A DNA stretch of 64,000 nt. Origin: Coprobacillus cateniformis. GTDB taxonomy: Bacteria; Bacillota_I; Bacilli_A; Erysipelotrichales; Coprobacillaceae. The first letter of the stretch is position 1; each line of letters begins with the position of its first letter. Under the pieces are notes generated by a model. That model was not told the DNA's origin. It saw only the letters and a list, made by a program, of their open reading frames with translations, and did no database searches. The translations under genes and the position numbers were made by a program. Shown piece after piece: positions 8,893-17,147 of this stretch. The stretch covers positions 1,394,090 through 1,458,089 of the forward strand of contig NZ_WSNW01000001.1 of NCBI RefSeq assembly GCF_009767585.1. Reading direction: 5' to 3'.

Positions 8893-8940
8893 AAACTATG
8901 TAAGCAGATAGATTATCTTCTGCTTACATAGTTTCTTTTT
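8893..8940. terminator. Bidirectional-looking terminator between GNAT gene and pyrG
   Basis: A perfect 16-bp stem (8893-8908 with 8919-8934) has a 10-nt loop and is followed by seven T on the plus strand. On the minus strand the sequence after the stem is TTATTATTG, which is weaker, so pyrG may share it. Confidence 0.8.
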
Positions 8941-8943
8941 TAT

Positions 8944-10542
8944 TTATTTCTTATTTTGACAAGCAGCGGTTATAAACCCTTGAAATAAAGGTTCACTTCG
9001 ATTAGGTCGCGAAGCGAATTCAGGATGAAATTGTGCTGCTACAAAATAAGGATGATCTTTTAATTCAATAATCTCCACTAGATCTCTTTCAGGATTTCTA
9101 CCTGAAATAATCAGTCCATGTTGTTGTAATACATCTTTATATTTATTATTAAACTCATATCGATGTCTATGCCTTTGTTGAATGAGATTTTTTCCATATA
9201 GAGATTGTGCTTTTGTTCCTTCTAATAGTTCACAATCATAGTTTCCTAGTCTTTGTGTTCCACCCATATCATCTAATGATTGATCACTCATTAAATGTAT
9301 AAGAGGTGTTCGACACAATTCGTTAAACTCCATAGAATTAACATCTTCTAAATGACATACATGTCTAGCAAACTCAATAGAAGCTAGTTGCATACCTAAA
9401 CAAATTCCTAAGAATGGTATATTATTTTCTCTTGCATATTGTATAGCAATAATCATACCTTCTATTCCACGTTCACCAAAACCTCCAGGTATTAAAATAC
9501 CATCAGCTTCCCCTAGCAAATCTTGAACATTATCTGTATGCACATCTTCGGCATTCACCCATTCAATATTGATTGTACTATTTTCATAGTAACCCGCGTG
9601 TCTTAAAGCTTCATTGACTGATAAATAAGCATCTGGGAGTTGAACATACTTCCCAACCATTTTAATTGTGACTTCTTTATCAACACCTTTAACTCTCTCT
9701 ATTAATTCCTTCCATTCACTCATATTTGCTTGAGGTGCATCTATTTTCAAATGTTCCAAAACTAAGTCATCCATATGCTGATCCAATAACATCATTGGTA
9801 ATTCATATAAAACATCAACATCATAATTTGAAATAACTGCTTTTGTAGGTACATTGCAAAATAAAGAGATTTTATCTTTTAAATCTTGATCAATATATTT
9901 TTCACTACGACAAACAATCATATCTGGCTGAATTCCATAACCTCTTAATTCTTTAACACTATGTTGTGTAGGTTTTGTTTTGACTTCATGACTTGCCCCA
10001 ATATATGGCAATAAAGTCGTATGAATATAAAGAGTATTCTCATAGCCTAAATCTAAACGCACCTGTCTGATAGCTTCAATAAATGGTAAACTTTCGATAT
10101 CTCCAACAGTACCACCAATCTCAGTAATCACAATGTCAGCATGACTAGATTTTGCAGCAGCGTAAATCTTTGCTTTAATTTCGTTTGTGATATGAGGAAC
10201 AACTTGAACTGTTGCCCCAAGATATTCACCTTTACGTTCCTTAGAAATCACATTGCTATAAATTCTGCCTGTTGTAATCGATGAATTTCTATTCAATTCC
10301 TCATCTATAAATCTTTCATAATGTCCCAAATCTAAATCTGTTTCTGCACCATCAGCTGTTACAAAAACCTCACCATGTTGAAAAGGTGACATTGTTCCTG
10401 GATCCACATTAATATATGGATCTAATTTCTGCATAAATACTTTTAGTCCTCTTTGTTTTAATATTCTACCTAAAGATGCAGCTGTTAAGCCTTTTCCAAG
10501 TCCTGAAACAACTCCACCTGTAACAAATATAAATTTAGCCAT
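8944..10542 (-). CDS. pyrG: CTP synthase
   Basis: 532 residues, normal length for PyrG, which converts UTP, ATP and glutamine to CTP. The N-terminal synthetase domain begins AKFIFVTGGVVSGLGKG, with the ATP loop. The C-terminal class I glutamine amidotransferase domain has the nucleophile motif GICLGMQ and the late HPEF catalytic His-Glu. The start at 10542 has GGAAGGAG 9 nt upstream; the 24-codon extension to 10614 is not part of the family. It appears monocistronic. Confidence 0.97.
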   Translation of the reverse strand: MAKFIFVTGGVVSGLGKGLTAASLGRILKQRGLKVFMQKLDPYINVDPGTMSPFQHGEVFVTADGAETDLDLGHYERFIDEELNRNSSITTGRIYSNVISKERKGEYLGATVQVVPHITNEIKAKIYAAAKSSHADIVITEIGGTVGDIESLPFIEAIRQVRLDLGYENTLYIHTTLLPYIGASHEVKTKPTQHSVKELRGYGIQPDMIVCRSEKYIDQDLKDKISLFCNVPTKAVISNYDVDVLYELPMMLLDQHMDDLVLEHLKIDAPQANMSEWKELIERVKGVDKEVTIKMVGKYVQLPDAYLSVNEALRHAGYYENSTINIEWVNAEDVHTDNVQDLLGEADGILIPGGFGERGIEGMIIAIQYARENNIPFLGICLGMQLASIEFARHVCHLEDVNSMEFNELCRTPLIHLMSDQSLDDMGGTQRLGNYDCELLEGTKAQSLYGKNLIQQRHRHRYEFNNKYKDVLQQHGLIISGRNPERDLVEIIELKDHPYFVAAQFHPEFASRPNRSEPLFQGFITAACQNKK

Positions 10543-10879
10543 TTGCTTGTCTCCTTCCTTATTTTTCCAATAAAAAATGCACTTCAACGGAAAGCCGTGA
10601 GTGCCCTTTCTCATTCTAGCAAAAAATAATTATTAATGCAATTATTTTTTATCTATATTTCTATAAGAATATATTACCATTTCACAACTTATTCAAATGT
10701 TATCCAAAATGAGCTAAGATATACGTTTCTTTGAATTAATTAAGAAACCAAATATCTCATTTGATAGATTTTTAACTTCCTGTATTTAATATTCTCGTTT
10801 TTTAATAAGATGGTCATTTAAATAAGTATTGTTGCTACGTTAAATTCAGCTAAAATTTATATTAAATTTTATATTTAAT
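10543..10879. other. Intergenic region upstream of pyrG to element boundary
   Basis: No gene is seen. It contains a perfect GTTTCTT/AAGAAAC stem (about 10728-10752) flanked by AGATAT/ATATCT, plus AT-rich sequence that would form the host side of the insertion site of the mobile element. Confidence 0.5.
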
Positions 10880-10939
10880 TTTAGATTATCCGCATAAACA
10901 CTACACTTTTAAACATTTTGAGGTATAGGAAATACTCAT

Positions 10940-10958
10940 TTTACCACAGATTTACCAC
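10940..10958. repeat. Left-end integrase arm-site repeats
   Basis: TTTACCAC occurs twice at 11-bp spacing (10940-10947 and 10951-10958). The same motif is found past the integrase gene at the other end of the element. Confidence 0.65.
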
Positions 10959-11131
10959 GATTGAATGAGCCTTGATATGATGATAAAACGACAAAGGGAG
11001 ATAGCACAAATAACTGTGCATCTCCCTATATTTTCTTTGTTTATTCCGTTGATTACTTCATTTGATTTCAAACTTTAACGCTTTTTTATATCTCGTTTTT
11101 AAGTCCTATCATAGATTTCACTCCTAACAAT

Positions 11132-11749
11132 TTATTTTTCCAGTAATATTAAACATCCCAAAGGTAAATACATAAACAGTAATGATAACCGTTGCCATAA
11201 GCCTTCAAAGGCTAAAACTGTATTTTTGTAATTAGGCTTATCTCCCATAACAAAACATGAAAAACACAATATTGCTAATATGAAACACCCTATGTTGAAA
11301 TAAAAGAATTTAATGTTATTTATTTTATATGCATAAATTCCTAGAAAAAGTGGTGCAAATGCTAAGCACATAAAACCAATAACAGAACCATACCCATGTA
11401 TTTTTTCTGAAAGAGTAGCAAGACTTTTTACTTCCCCAACAGGGAATAAACCAGAAAGAATACACCCTCCGATTGCATAAATCAACAATATTACAAAAAG
11501 TGTTACTGCAATCAGTTTGGAACTCTCTGAAATAATCGCATATACGTTGAAATCAATCACTATTAAGGTAATTCCAAAGACTACCAGCCACGCATTGTAT
11601 ATAATATGTAGCGGAGCCTTACTATTCCCGAGAACGCTCATAACTTGTATTAAATGATTATACCCTTTATATGCTGGAGCTAAGATAAAAGGAATAAGTA
11701 AATCTAAGATGAAAACTATTGGCAATATAGTCATAATGCTATTTTTCAT
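11132..11749 (-). CDS. DUF998-family membrane protein
   Basis: 205 residues with about six hydrophobic helices. The region YNHLIQVMSVLGNSKAP after the first helix, followed by YNAWLVVFG, is the signature I associate with DUF998. Its biochemical function is not known. The start overlaps the AbrB gene by 11 nt, so the two are translated together. It is cargo of the mobile element and is more AT-rich than the int/mob genes, which suggests it was acquired separately. Confidence 0.7.
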   Translation of the reverse strand: MKNSIMTILPIVFILDLLIPFILAPAYKGYNHLIQVMSVLGNSKAPLHIIYNAWLVVFGITLIVIDFNVYAIISESSKLIAVTLFVILLIYAIGGCILSGLFPVGEVKSLATLSEKIHGYGSVIGFMCLAFAPLFLGIYAYKINNIKFFYFNIGCFILAILCFSCFVMGDKPNYKNTVLAFEGLWQRLSLLFMYLPLGCLILLEK

Positions 11750-11978
11750 CTTCTATACCGTTACTTAATTTACCAAGTCCTTTTAATATTTTCACAGCTA
11801 ATTCTTTCATAACGTCCGCTTTTACAATCGCTATCCCTTGTTCTTCATCGCCCAACACTAATAAGGTATCCCCTGATTTAATATCAAAAATCTGTCTTGC
11901 TTCTTTTGGAATAACAATTTGTCCTTTTTCCCCTACTTTAACTGTTCCAAATATATGTTGTCCTTTTTTCATTGACAT
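11739..11978 (-). CDS. AbrB/SpoVT-type DNA-binding regulator
   Basis: About 79 residues. The swapped-hairpin AbrB fold is shown by KGQIVIPKEARQIFDIKSGD followed by LLVLGDEEQGIAIVK. The ATG at 11978 has GGAG 8 nt upstream; a GTG two codons earlier is possible. It overlaps the DUF998 gene and probably controls that pair. AbrB-DUF998 pairs are a recurrent combination in Clostridia, which is my recollection. Confidence 0.8.
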   Translation of the reverse strand: MSMKKGQHIFGTVKVGEKGQIVIPKEARQIFDIKSGDTLLVLGDEEQGIAIVKADVMKELAVKILKGLGKLSNGIEDEK

Positions 11979-12072
11979 TTTCACATCTCCAATCTAACAT
12001 TTCTATTTTGTTATACTTTTCATACTTGCAATAAAAATATAACAAAAATAATAAGACCTGTCAAGTTTAAAG

Positions 12073-12310
12073 AAGCGTGTACCTATAAAAGAGATACACG
12101 CCTTACTTTGCCAATTATCCGACAATCTTCCAGTTACTATCCTTATGTAATACAAGTTCATACTGCAATACCTGCGTCGCCTTTGTCTGATTTATCATAA
12201 ATTAGCTTTTATCCCTTTCTTCCTCTTGGCTACCCACCACAGTCAAGAAAAAGCCCTGTCAAGAGCCTTGCCACCATTGGTGGTGCTTTGCACTCTTTAC
12301 TGGGCTTTTT
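12073..12310 (-). terminator. Noncoding stretch with terminator after the XRE gene
   Basis: On the minus strand AAAAAGCCC (from 12310) pairs with GGGCTTTTT (to 12248), with an inner CACCACCAATGGTGG stem. This forms a strong terminator for the XRE gene. A separate GCGTGTA/TACACGC hairpin sits at 12075-12101 upstream of the AbrB gene. No gene is seen between 11985 and 12340. Confidence 0.7.
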
Positions 12311-12340
12311 GTTTGCTGTATCTTCCATGCAAGAGGAAAA

Positions 12341-13012
12341 TCAAAGACCTCTGTTCCATTTCGCCTTTAGATAATCTTCATAGTCCGCTTCATTAAAGTC
12401 TAATTGTGGCGAAGTGTCTGGTATGTTGTTTCTGTTGTCAATATCTGCAAGTTGACGGAATATCCAGTCAGCATAAGGGTCGTGGTATTTGTATTCTTTC
12501 AGTTGTTCTCTGTATCGGTCTAACCCTCGCATTTCCTTATGCACTTTCATCATGCGTTCTATTTTCTGATGCTGTATCAACTGCTTGATTTCCATAAGTT
12601 CTTCCAACTCTGTAACCTCATTGGTAATATAGTTATGGATATACTGTATAAGTTTATATACCTTGTAAAATCTGTATTCGTTTTCATTATCGAAAAATTC
12701 ATTTTCAGACAGATAATCTAAAGAAACATTGAAGTCCTGTTCCCGTTTGATAATATCCATGATATATGGCTCGGTGTGGTCGATATACTTCCATTCTCCC
12801 GACAATAATTCATTGGGCGTTACACCCAGCACGTCCATTATCTTTTCCAGCGTATCAAAGGTAGGATAATTCACACCACGTTCAATCTTGGAAAGGCTCT
12901 GCATATTGATACCGATTTTGTCCGCAAGTTCCTGTTGTTTCATTCCTCTGTGTTTTCTTATGGTCTGTATGTTCTCTCCTAAGAAACTGATTTTCTTTAT
13001 ATAACCCTCCAT
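12341..13012 (-). CDS. XRE-family regulator of the mobile element
   Basis: 223 residues. Residues 13-68 are a Cro/CI-type HTH (IRKHRGMKQQELADKIGINM, then SKIERGVNYPTFDTLEKI). The remaining 150 residues are helical and charged and show no domain I know. It is divergent from the relaxase-xis-int operon across a 460-bp region rich in inverted repeats, and so is the probable repressor of excision and mobilization. The SD (AAAGGAG) is 17 nt from the ATG, unusually far. Confidence 0.8.
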   Translation of the reverse strand: MEGYIKKISFLGENIQTIRKHRGMKQQELADKIGINMQSLSKIERGVNYPTFDTLEKIMDVLGVTPNELLSGEWKYIDHTEPYIMDIIKREQDFNVSLDYLSENEFFDNENEYRFYKVYKLIQYIHNYITNEVTELEELMEIKQLIQHQKIERMMKVHKEMRGLDRYREQLKEYKYHDPYADWIFRQLADIDNRNNIPDTSPQLDFNEADYEDYLKAKWNRGL

Positions 13013-13089
13013 GACTTAGTATAATCGCTCCTTTCGTTGCTTTTCTCATCACTTATAAGCATATCATACTTAATATATATCTAAAAGTC

Positions 13090-13470
13090 AACAAAAACTT
13101 CTTGACAAGTAATTCTAATGGCGTTATTATCGTATCAGATAGAGTGATTAAGCACGCTAGGGTCAATCACACGCTTGAGTAAGCACAAAAAATATGTATT
13201 TTCACTTTGATAGCATGAATAAACATGGACTATCAGACCGAAAATAAGGTTTCTGACTGGGGCTGTTCCGTTTAGCCACGAGCCTTACAAGGCTCGTGAG
13301 CGTTAAGAACGGAGCAGACACAGGAAGAAAGGGAACGCCTTTCGGCGTTCGTAAAGGGCGTATATGTAACACCGCCCTGCGTATACATGTCATAGTACCT
13401 AGAAACTGTGATAAATAAAGGACAAAACACGATTTTTACCCCGCAAAAAACGGGGCATACGAAAGGAGCA
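13090..13470. other. Candidate origin of transfer and control region of the element
   Basis: This 380-bp gene-free region lies directly upstream of the relaxase gene, where Tn916-like elements carry oriT. It contains the perfect palindrome ACGAGCCTTACAAGGCTCGT (13276-13295), GAACGCCTTTCGGCGTTC (13331-13349) and CCCCGCAAAAAACGGGG (13439-13455). It also has a repeat of GTATATGTAACA/GTATACATGTCA around 13360-13390. A nic site could not be identified by eye. Confidence 0.45.
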
Positions 13471-13558
13471 ATGCACTATAACTACACACAAAAATTTATC
13501 CGTTAAGATTGATTACATCAGCATTGTATTTGATACTGTAACCGCTGAAGATGTAATC

Positions 13559-14569
13559 ATGCACATTTTAGGTTTACCAACTGATATTTTTAATGTCTAT
13601 CCGGCAAGCGTTAAATTCAAGACGTATCAAGCACGCTGGCAGATTGGAGATATTTATGTATCGGGGGACGCAAGAAAGACAGAGGACAACCCACAAGGGC
13701 TAGGCTGTTATCTCGTTATGACTGGCAGAGGTTGTGATGATATTTTCCGCATTCTTGACAGTAGGAATTATACCTTTGGGGATATGTTCCGACGCTGTGA
13801 GCGAAGATACGGACTGGATAATTTCCATTTCACAAGACTTGATATTGCCATTGATGATAAGAGCGAAAAGCCATTCTTTACAATAGAGCAGATAAAGAAG
13901 AAATGCGAAAAAGAGGAATTTATCTCCAATAGTGAGGGCTACCACTTTGATGAAAGCAAGTTTGACGATTTCGACACTGCAAAGACGGTTTATATCGGTG
14001 CTGGAAAGTCGGGATTGTCCTACCGCTTTTATGACAAGGATAAGGAAGTCTGTTCAAGATATAATAAGACGCTTGATGAAGTCGGCAGTTGGAAACGGAC
14101 AGAAATGCAACTGCGTGATGATAAGGCTCATGCCTTTGCCATGACATTTAAGGACAGACCGCTGGAACTTGGGGAATTGGCTTTCGGGCTATTGGCAAAC
14201 AACCTACGCTTTGTCGTAGCAAACAGAAATGAAAGTAATAAGAGCCGATGGAAAACGTGTCGATTTTGGGAACGCTTTTTAGGGGCTGTGGAAGTCTTGA
14301 AACTGCAAGTATCAAAACCATATAATTCCCTTGAAGAAACACAGCAATGGCTCACAGAGGGTGGCGTGATTTCCGCTGTCAAAAGTTTTTACTTCTTAGA
14401 AGAACATGACGCATTAGGTGGACTTGAAAAAGTGGGAACTATGCTTGACAAGGCAAGATACAGCACTTCCCTTTCCAGTAAACTAACTGCACATTTACAG
14501 AGGATAAACCGCACCGACCTTATCCCCTATATCCAGTATGACACGAAACATGGGAAAGGGGGTATCTGA
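13559..14569 (+). CDS. MobT-type relaxase (Rep_trans/replication initiation factor family), start uncertain
   Basis: 336 residues from the first in-frame ATG. The protein has the family's FHFTRLDIAIDD metal-binding/nickase strand and the YIGAGKSGLSYRFYDKDKE segment, as in Tn916 Orf20. The frame is open further upstream and encodes LSVKIDYISIVFDTVTAED, which looks like the conserved N-terminal motif, so the true start precedes 13559. The only upstream ATG (13471, after AAAGGAG) is in another frame and stops after 11 codons. Either an ATA at 13478 is used, or a one-base change in the A-run at 13490-13494 has broken the frame. It should nick oriT for mobilization by a helper element. Confidence 0.75.
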   Translation: MHILGLPTDIFNVYPASVKFKTYQARWQIGDIYVSGDARKTEDNPQGLGCYLVMTGRGCDDIFRILDSRNYTFGDMFRRCERRYGLDNFHFTRLDIAIDDKSEKPFFTIEQIKKKCEKEEFISNSEGYHFDESKFDDFDTAKTVYIGAGKSGLSYRFYDKDKEVCSRYNKTLDEVGSWKRTEMQLRDDKAHAFAMTFKDRPLELGELAFGLLANNLRFVVANRNESNKSRWKTCRFWERFLGAVEVLKLQVSKPYNSLEETQQWLTEGGVISAVKSFYFLEEHDALGGLEKVGTMLDKARYSTSLSSKLTAHLQRINRTDLIPYIQYDTKHGKGGI

Positions 14570-14772
14570 TGAATAACAACGATATTCCCGTATGGGAAAA
14601 ATACACCCTTACCATTGAAGAAGCGTCTAAGTATTTCCGTATCGGAGAAAACAAGCTAAGACGATTGGCAGAGGAAAACAAGGACGCTGGCTGGCTCATT
14701 ATGAATGGCAACCGCATACAGATTAAACGCCGACAGTTTGAAAAGGTTATTGATAAATTAGACGCAATCTAA
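14569..14772 (+). CDS. xis: Tn916-type excisionase
   Basis: 67 residues, the size of Tn916 Xis, with the winged-helix sequence TIEEASKYFRIGENKLRRLA and the wing MNGNRIQIKRRQFEKVID. It bends DNA at the element ends and directs Int to excise rather than integrate. The ATG overlaps the stop of the relaxase gene (ATGA type), and int follows after 78 nt. Confidence 0.93.
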   Translation: MNNNDIPVWEKYTLTIEEASKYFRIGENKLRRLAEENKDAGWLIMNGNRIQIKRRQFEKVIDKLDAI

Positions 14773-14850
14773 TGCAAATGAGCCTTGTATGTGTTATGAT
14801 GAACACAAGTCATATCAAGGCTCTTTCCAACAAGGAAAGGAGCAGACACC

Positions 14851-16044
14851 ATGAAAGAAAAAAGACGGGATAGCAAAGGACGTATCCTGCATACTGGAGA
14901 GAGCCAACGAACAGACGGAAAATACTTATATAAATATGTGGACGCATTTGGAAACACAAAATATGTGTATGCTTGGAGATTGACACCCACAGACCCGACA
15001 CCAAAGGGAAAACGGGAAAAACCCTCACTTCGTGAACTGGAACAGCAGATAAGACGGGATATTGAGGACGGTATCGACAGCACAGGCAAGAAAATGACAT
15101 TTTGCCAACTCTACGCCAAACAGAACGCACAGAGGGCAAACGTGAAGAAAAGCACACAGAAACAACGGGAACAACTCATGCGGTTATTGAAAGAGGACAA
15201 GTTAGGTGCTAGGAGCATTGATACGATAAAACCCTCTGACGCTAAAGAATGGGCGTTACGCATGAAAGACAAAGGCTTTTCCTATAACACCATTAACAAC
15301 CATAAACGCTCGTTAAAAGCGTCATTCTATATCGCCATACAAGACGATTGTGTAAGGAAAAACCCTTTTGATTTCAAGCTGAGTGAAGTCCTAGAAAATG
15401 ATACGAAAGAGAAAGTCGCATTGACAGAGGAACAGGAACAAGCCTTACTGTCATTCATCAAGACGGATAACGTGTATCACAAGTATTATGATGATGTGCT
15501 GATACTGTTAAAGACAGGACTTCGTATCTCAGAACTGTGCGGACTGACAGTAGCCGATATTGATTTCAAGAATGAGGTTGTGGTTATCGACCACCAGTTA
15601 TTAAAAAACAAGGAACAGGGCTATTATATTGAAACGCCTAAGACAAAGAGTGGAACAAGGCAAGTGCCATTAAGCAGAGAAACGATACAGGCATTTCAAC
15701 GGGTCATAAGGAAACGCACAAAAGGGAAACTGATAGAGATAGACGGATACAAAGATTTTCTGTTCGTCAATCCGAAAGGCAATCCTAAAGTTGCGATTGA
15801 TTACAACGCCTTATTTGTCCGTATGGTAAAGAAATATAACAAACACCACAAGGATAACCCCTTGCCACATATCACACCACATACGCTACGCCATACGTTC
15901 TGCACAAGACTGGCAAGCAAGAACATGAACCCGAAAGATTTACAGTATATCATGGGACATTCAAACATCAGTATCACAATGAACTGGTATGCTCATGCGT
16001 CCATAGATACCGCAAAATCAGAGGTTCAGCGTCTAATCGCATAA
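14851..16044 (+). CDS. int: Tyrosine recombinase (Tn916/Tn1549-type integrase)
   Basis: 397 residues. The N-terminal three-stranded arm-binding domain (about 1-70) is followed by the SAM-like core-binding domain (about 85-165). The catalytic domain has Arg in KTGLRISELCGL, the His-x-x-Arg box HTLRHTF, a further HSN box and the nucleophile Tyr in NWYAHAS. A strong AAAGGAG precedes the ATG. It is the last gene, next to the right end, as in Tn916-family elements. Confidence 0.95.
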   Translation: MKEKRRDSKGRILHTGESQRTDGKYLYKYVDAFGNTKYVYAWRLTPTDPTPKGKREKPSLRELEQQIRRDIEDGIDSTGKKMTFCQLYAKQNAQRANVKKSTQKQREQLMRLLKEDKLGARSIDTIKPSDAKEWALRMKDKGFSYNTINNHKRSLKASFYIAIQDDCVRKNPFDFKLSEVLENDTKEKVALTEEQEQALLSFIKTDNVYHKYYDDVLILLKTGLRISELCGLTVADIDFKNEVVVIDHQLLKNKEQGYYIETPKTKSGTRQVPLSRETIQAFQRVIRKRTKGKLIEIDGYKDFLFVNPKGNPKVAIDYNALFVRMVKKYNKHHKDNPLPHITPHTLRHTFCTRLASKNMNPKDLQYIMGHSNISITMNWYAHASIDTAKSEVQRLIA

Positions 16045-16050
16045 GAAGTA

Positions 16051-16122
16051 TTTACCACGATTTTAACCACGCTTGATAGCGAAAATATAAGAAGATAGAC
16101 CTAGATATGTGAGGTTTACCAC
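16051..16122. repeat. Right-end integrase arm-site repeats
   Basis: TTTACCACGA (16051), TTTAACCAC (16062) and TTTACCAC (16115) lie between the int stop and the right terminus. They match the repeats at the left end. Confidence 0.65.
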
Positions 16123-16180
16123 AAAAGCAAAATGCCCGTAGAGCCTATAAAATAAGGATTTGCGGACATTTAAGAAGATA

Positions 16181-16436
16181 TAAAAAGATAGTCAAAAAGA
16201 CATATATAATTTAATACAATTTATATTATGAATAGTTAAATAGATAAAAAAGTAAAATTATTATTTTAAACATAACAGAAAACCAAAGTATTACAAAATA
16301 ATAGAAATTCTTTAGCTTTCTTTTTAACTAAGATAATGAAATCAAACTTTTCAAAACACATACTTTAAACATTTTAAAAAATTTCTTTGATATTTTTTAA
16401 AATTATATATAATAAGAATGAAGAGGAGGAAGTAAA
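16181..16436. other. AT-rich intergenic region upstream of the two-component operon
   Basis: No gene is seen. AT-rich host sequence contains TTTGATATTTTTTAAAATTATATATAATAAG just before the response-regulator SD; TATAAT at 16408-16413 is a likely -10. Confidence 0.45.
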
Positions 16437-17147
16437 ATGGAAGCACCTCATATATTAGTTATTGATGATGAAAAAGAGATTACTGATTTAATTGAAATTT
16501 ATTTAAGTCAAGAAGGTTATCATGTAGAAAAAAGATATAATGCATTAACATTATTAGAAGATATTAGGACTTATCAAATTGATCTTGTTATATTAGATGT
16601 TATGATGCCAGAAATCAATGGAATACAGGCATTAAAAATGATTAGAGAAAAATATAATATACCTGTTATTATTGTTTCTGCAAAAACAGCAGATAATGAT
16701 AAAATTGAAGGACTCTTAACTGGTGCAGATGATTATGTCAGTAAACCTTTTAATGCAATGGAATTAGTTGCACGAGTAAAATCACAATTACGTAGATTTC
16801 AGGTTTTTAACAAACCTATTAATGATTCCTCTCATATTATAGAAGCAAGTGATCTTATCATTGATACTCAAAAGAAATCTGTTACTTTAGATAATCAGTC
16901 ACTCGCATTAACAAGAATTGAATATGAAATTTTAGTCTTATTAGCAAGTCAACCAGGAACAGTTTTTTCAATTGAAGATATTTTTGAAAAGATATGGCAT
17001 GAAAAGATATGGCATGAAAAGTCCACAAATTCTAATAATACTATTATGGTTCATATTAGAAAACTACGCGAAAAAATAGAAAGACAGCCAAGAAATCCAC
17101 GTCATATTAAAACAGTTTGGGGTATTGGTTATAAATTTGATTTATGA
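16437..17147 (+). CDS. OmpR/PhoB-family response regulator (VanR-like)
   Basis: 236 residues. The receiver domain (1-120) has the phosphoacceptor Asp in DLVILDVMMPEING and the Lys in YVSKPFNA. The C-terminal winged helix (about 135-232) ends with TVWGIGYKF. A 15-bp in-frame tandem duplication gives KIWHEKIWHEK within the loop of the output domain (around 16988-17018), where relatives carry one copy. SD GAGGAGG is optimal. The stop overlaps the histidine kinase ATG by 4 nt. Confidence 0.92.
   Translation: MEAPHILVIDDEKEITDLIEIYLSQEGYHVEKRYNALTLLEDIRTYQIDLVILDVMMPEINGIQALKMIREKYNIPVIIVSAKTADNDKIEGLLTGADDYVSKPFNAMELVARVKSQLRRFQVFNKPINDSSHIIEASDLIIDTQKKSVTLDNQSLALTRIEYEILVLLASQPGTVFSIEDIFEKIWHEKIWHEKSTNSNNTIMVHIRKLREKIERQPRNPRHIKTVWGIGYKFDL

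Larger units (their letters stand above)
10880..16180. mobile_element. Integrative mobilizable element with Tn916-type Int/Xis and MobT-type relaxase
   Basis: About 5.3 kb of visibly more GC-rich DNA encodes DUF998, AbrB, XRE, MobT, Xis and Int proteins. Both borders carry repeated TTTACCAC motifs of the kind bound by the Tn916 integrase N-terminal domain: 10940, 10951, 16051 and 16115, with a degenerate TTTAACCAC at 16062. They also carry an inverted TCCGCA (10889-10894) and TGCGGA (16161-16166), so the ends lie near 10880 and 16180 within about 15 bp. No coupling (FtsK-like) protein, VirB4 or other transfer genes are present, so it would need a helper element. Exact ends were not resolved. 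Confidence 0.8.

Noticed and set aside
14810..15157. 115-codon minus-strand frame over the integrase start
   Set aside because: Antisense to the integrase gene, whose catalytic motifs and SD are clear.
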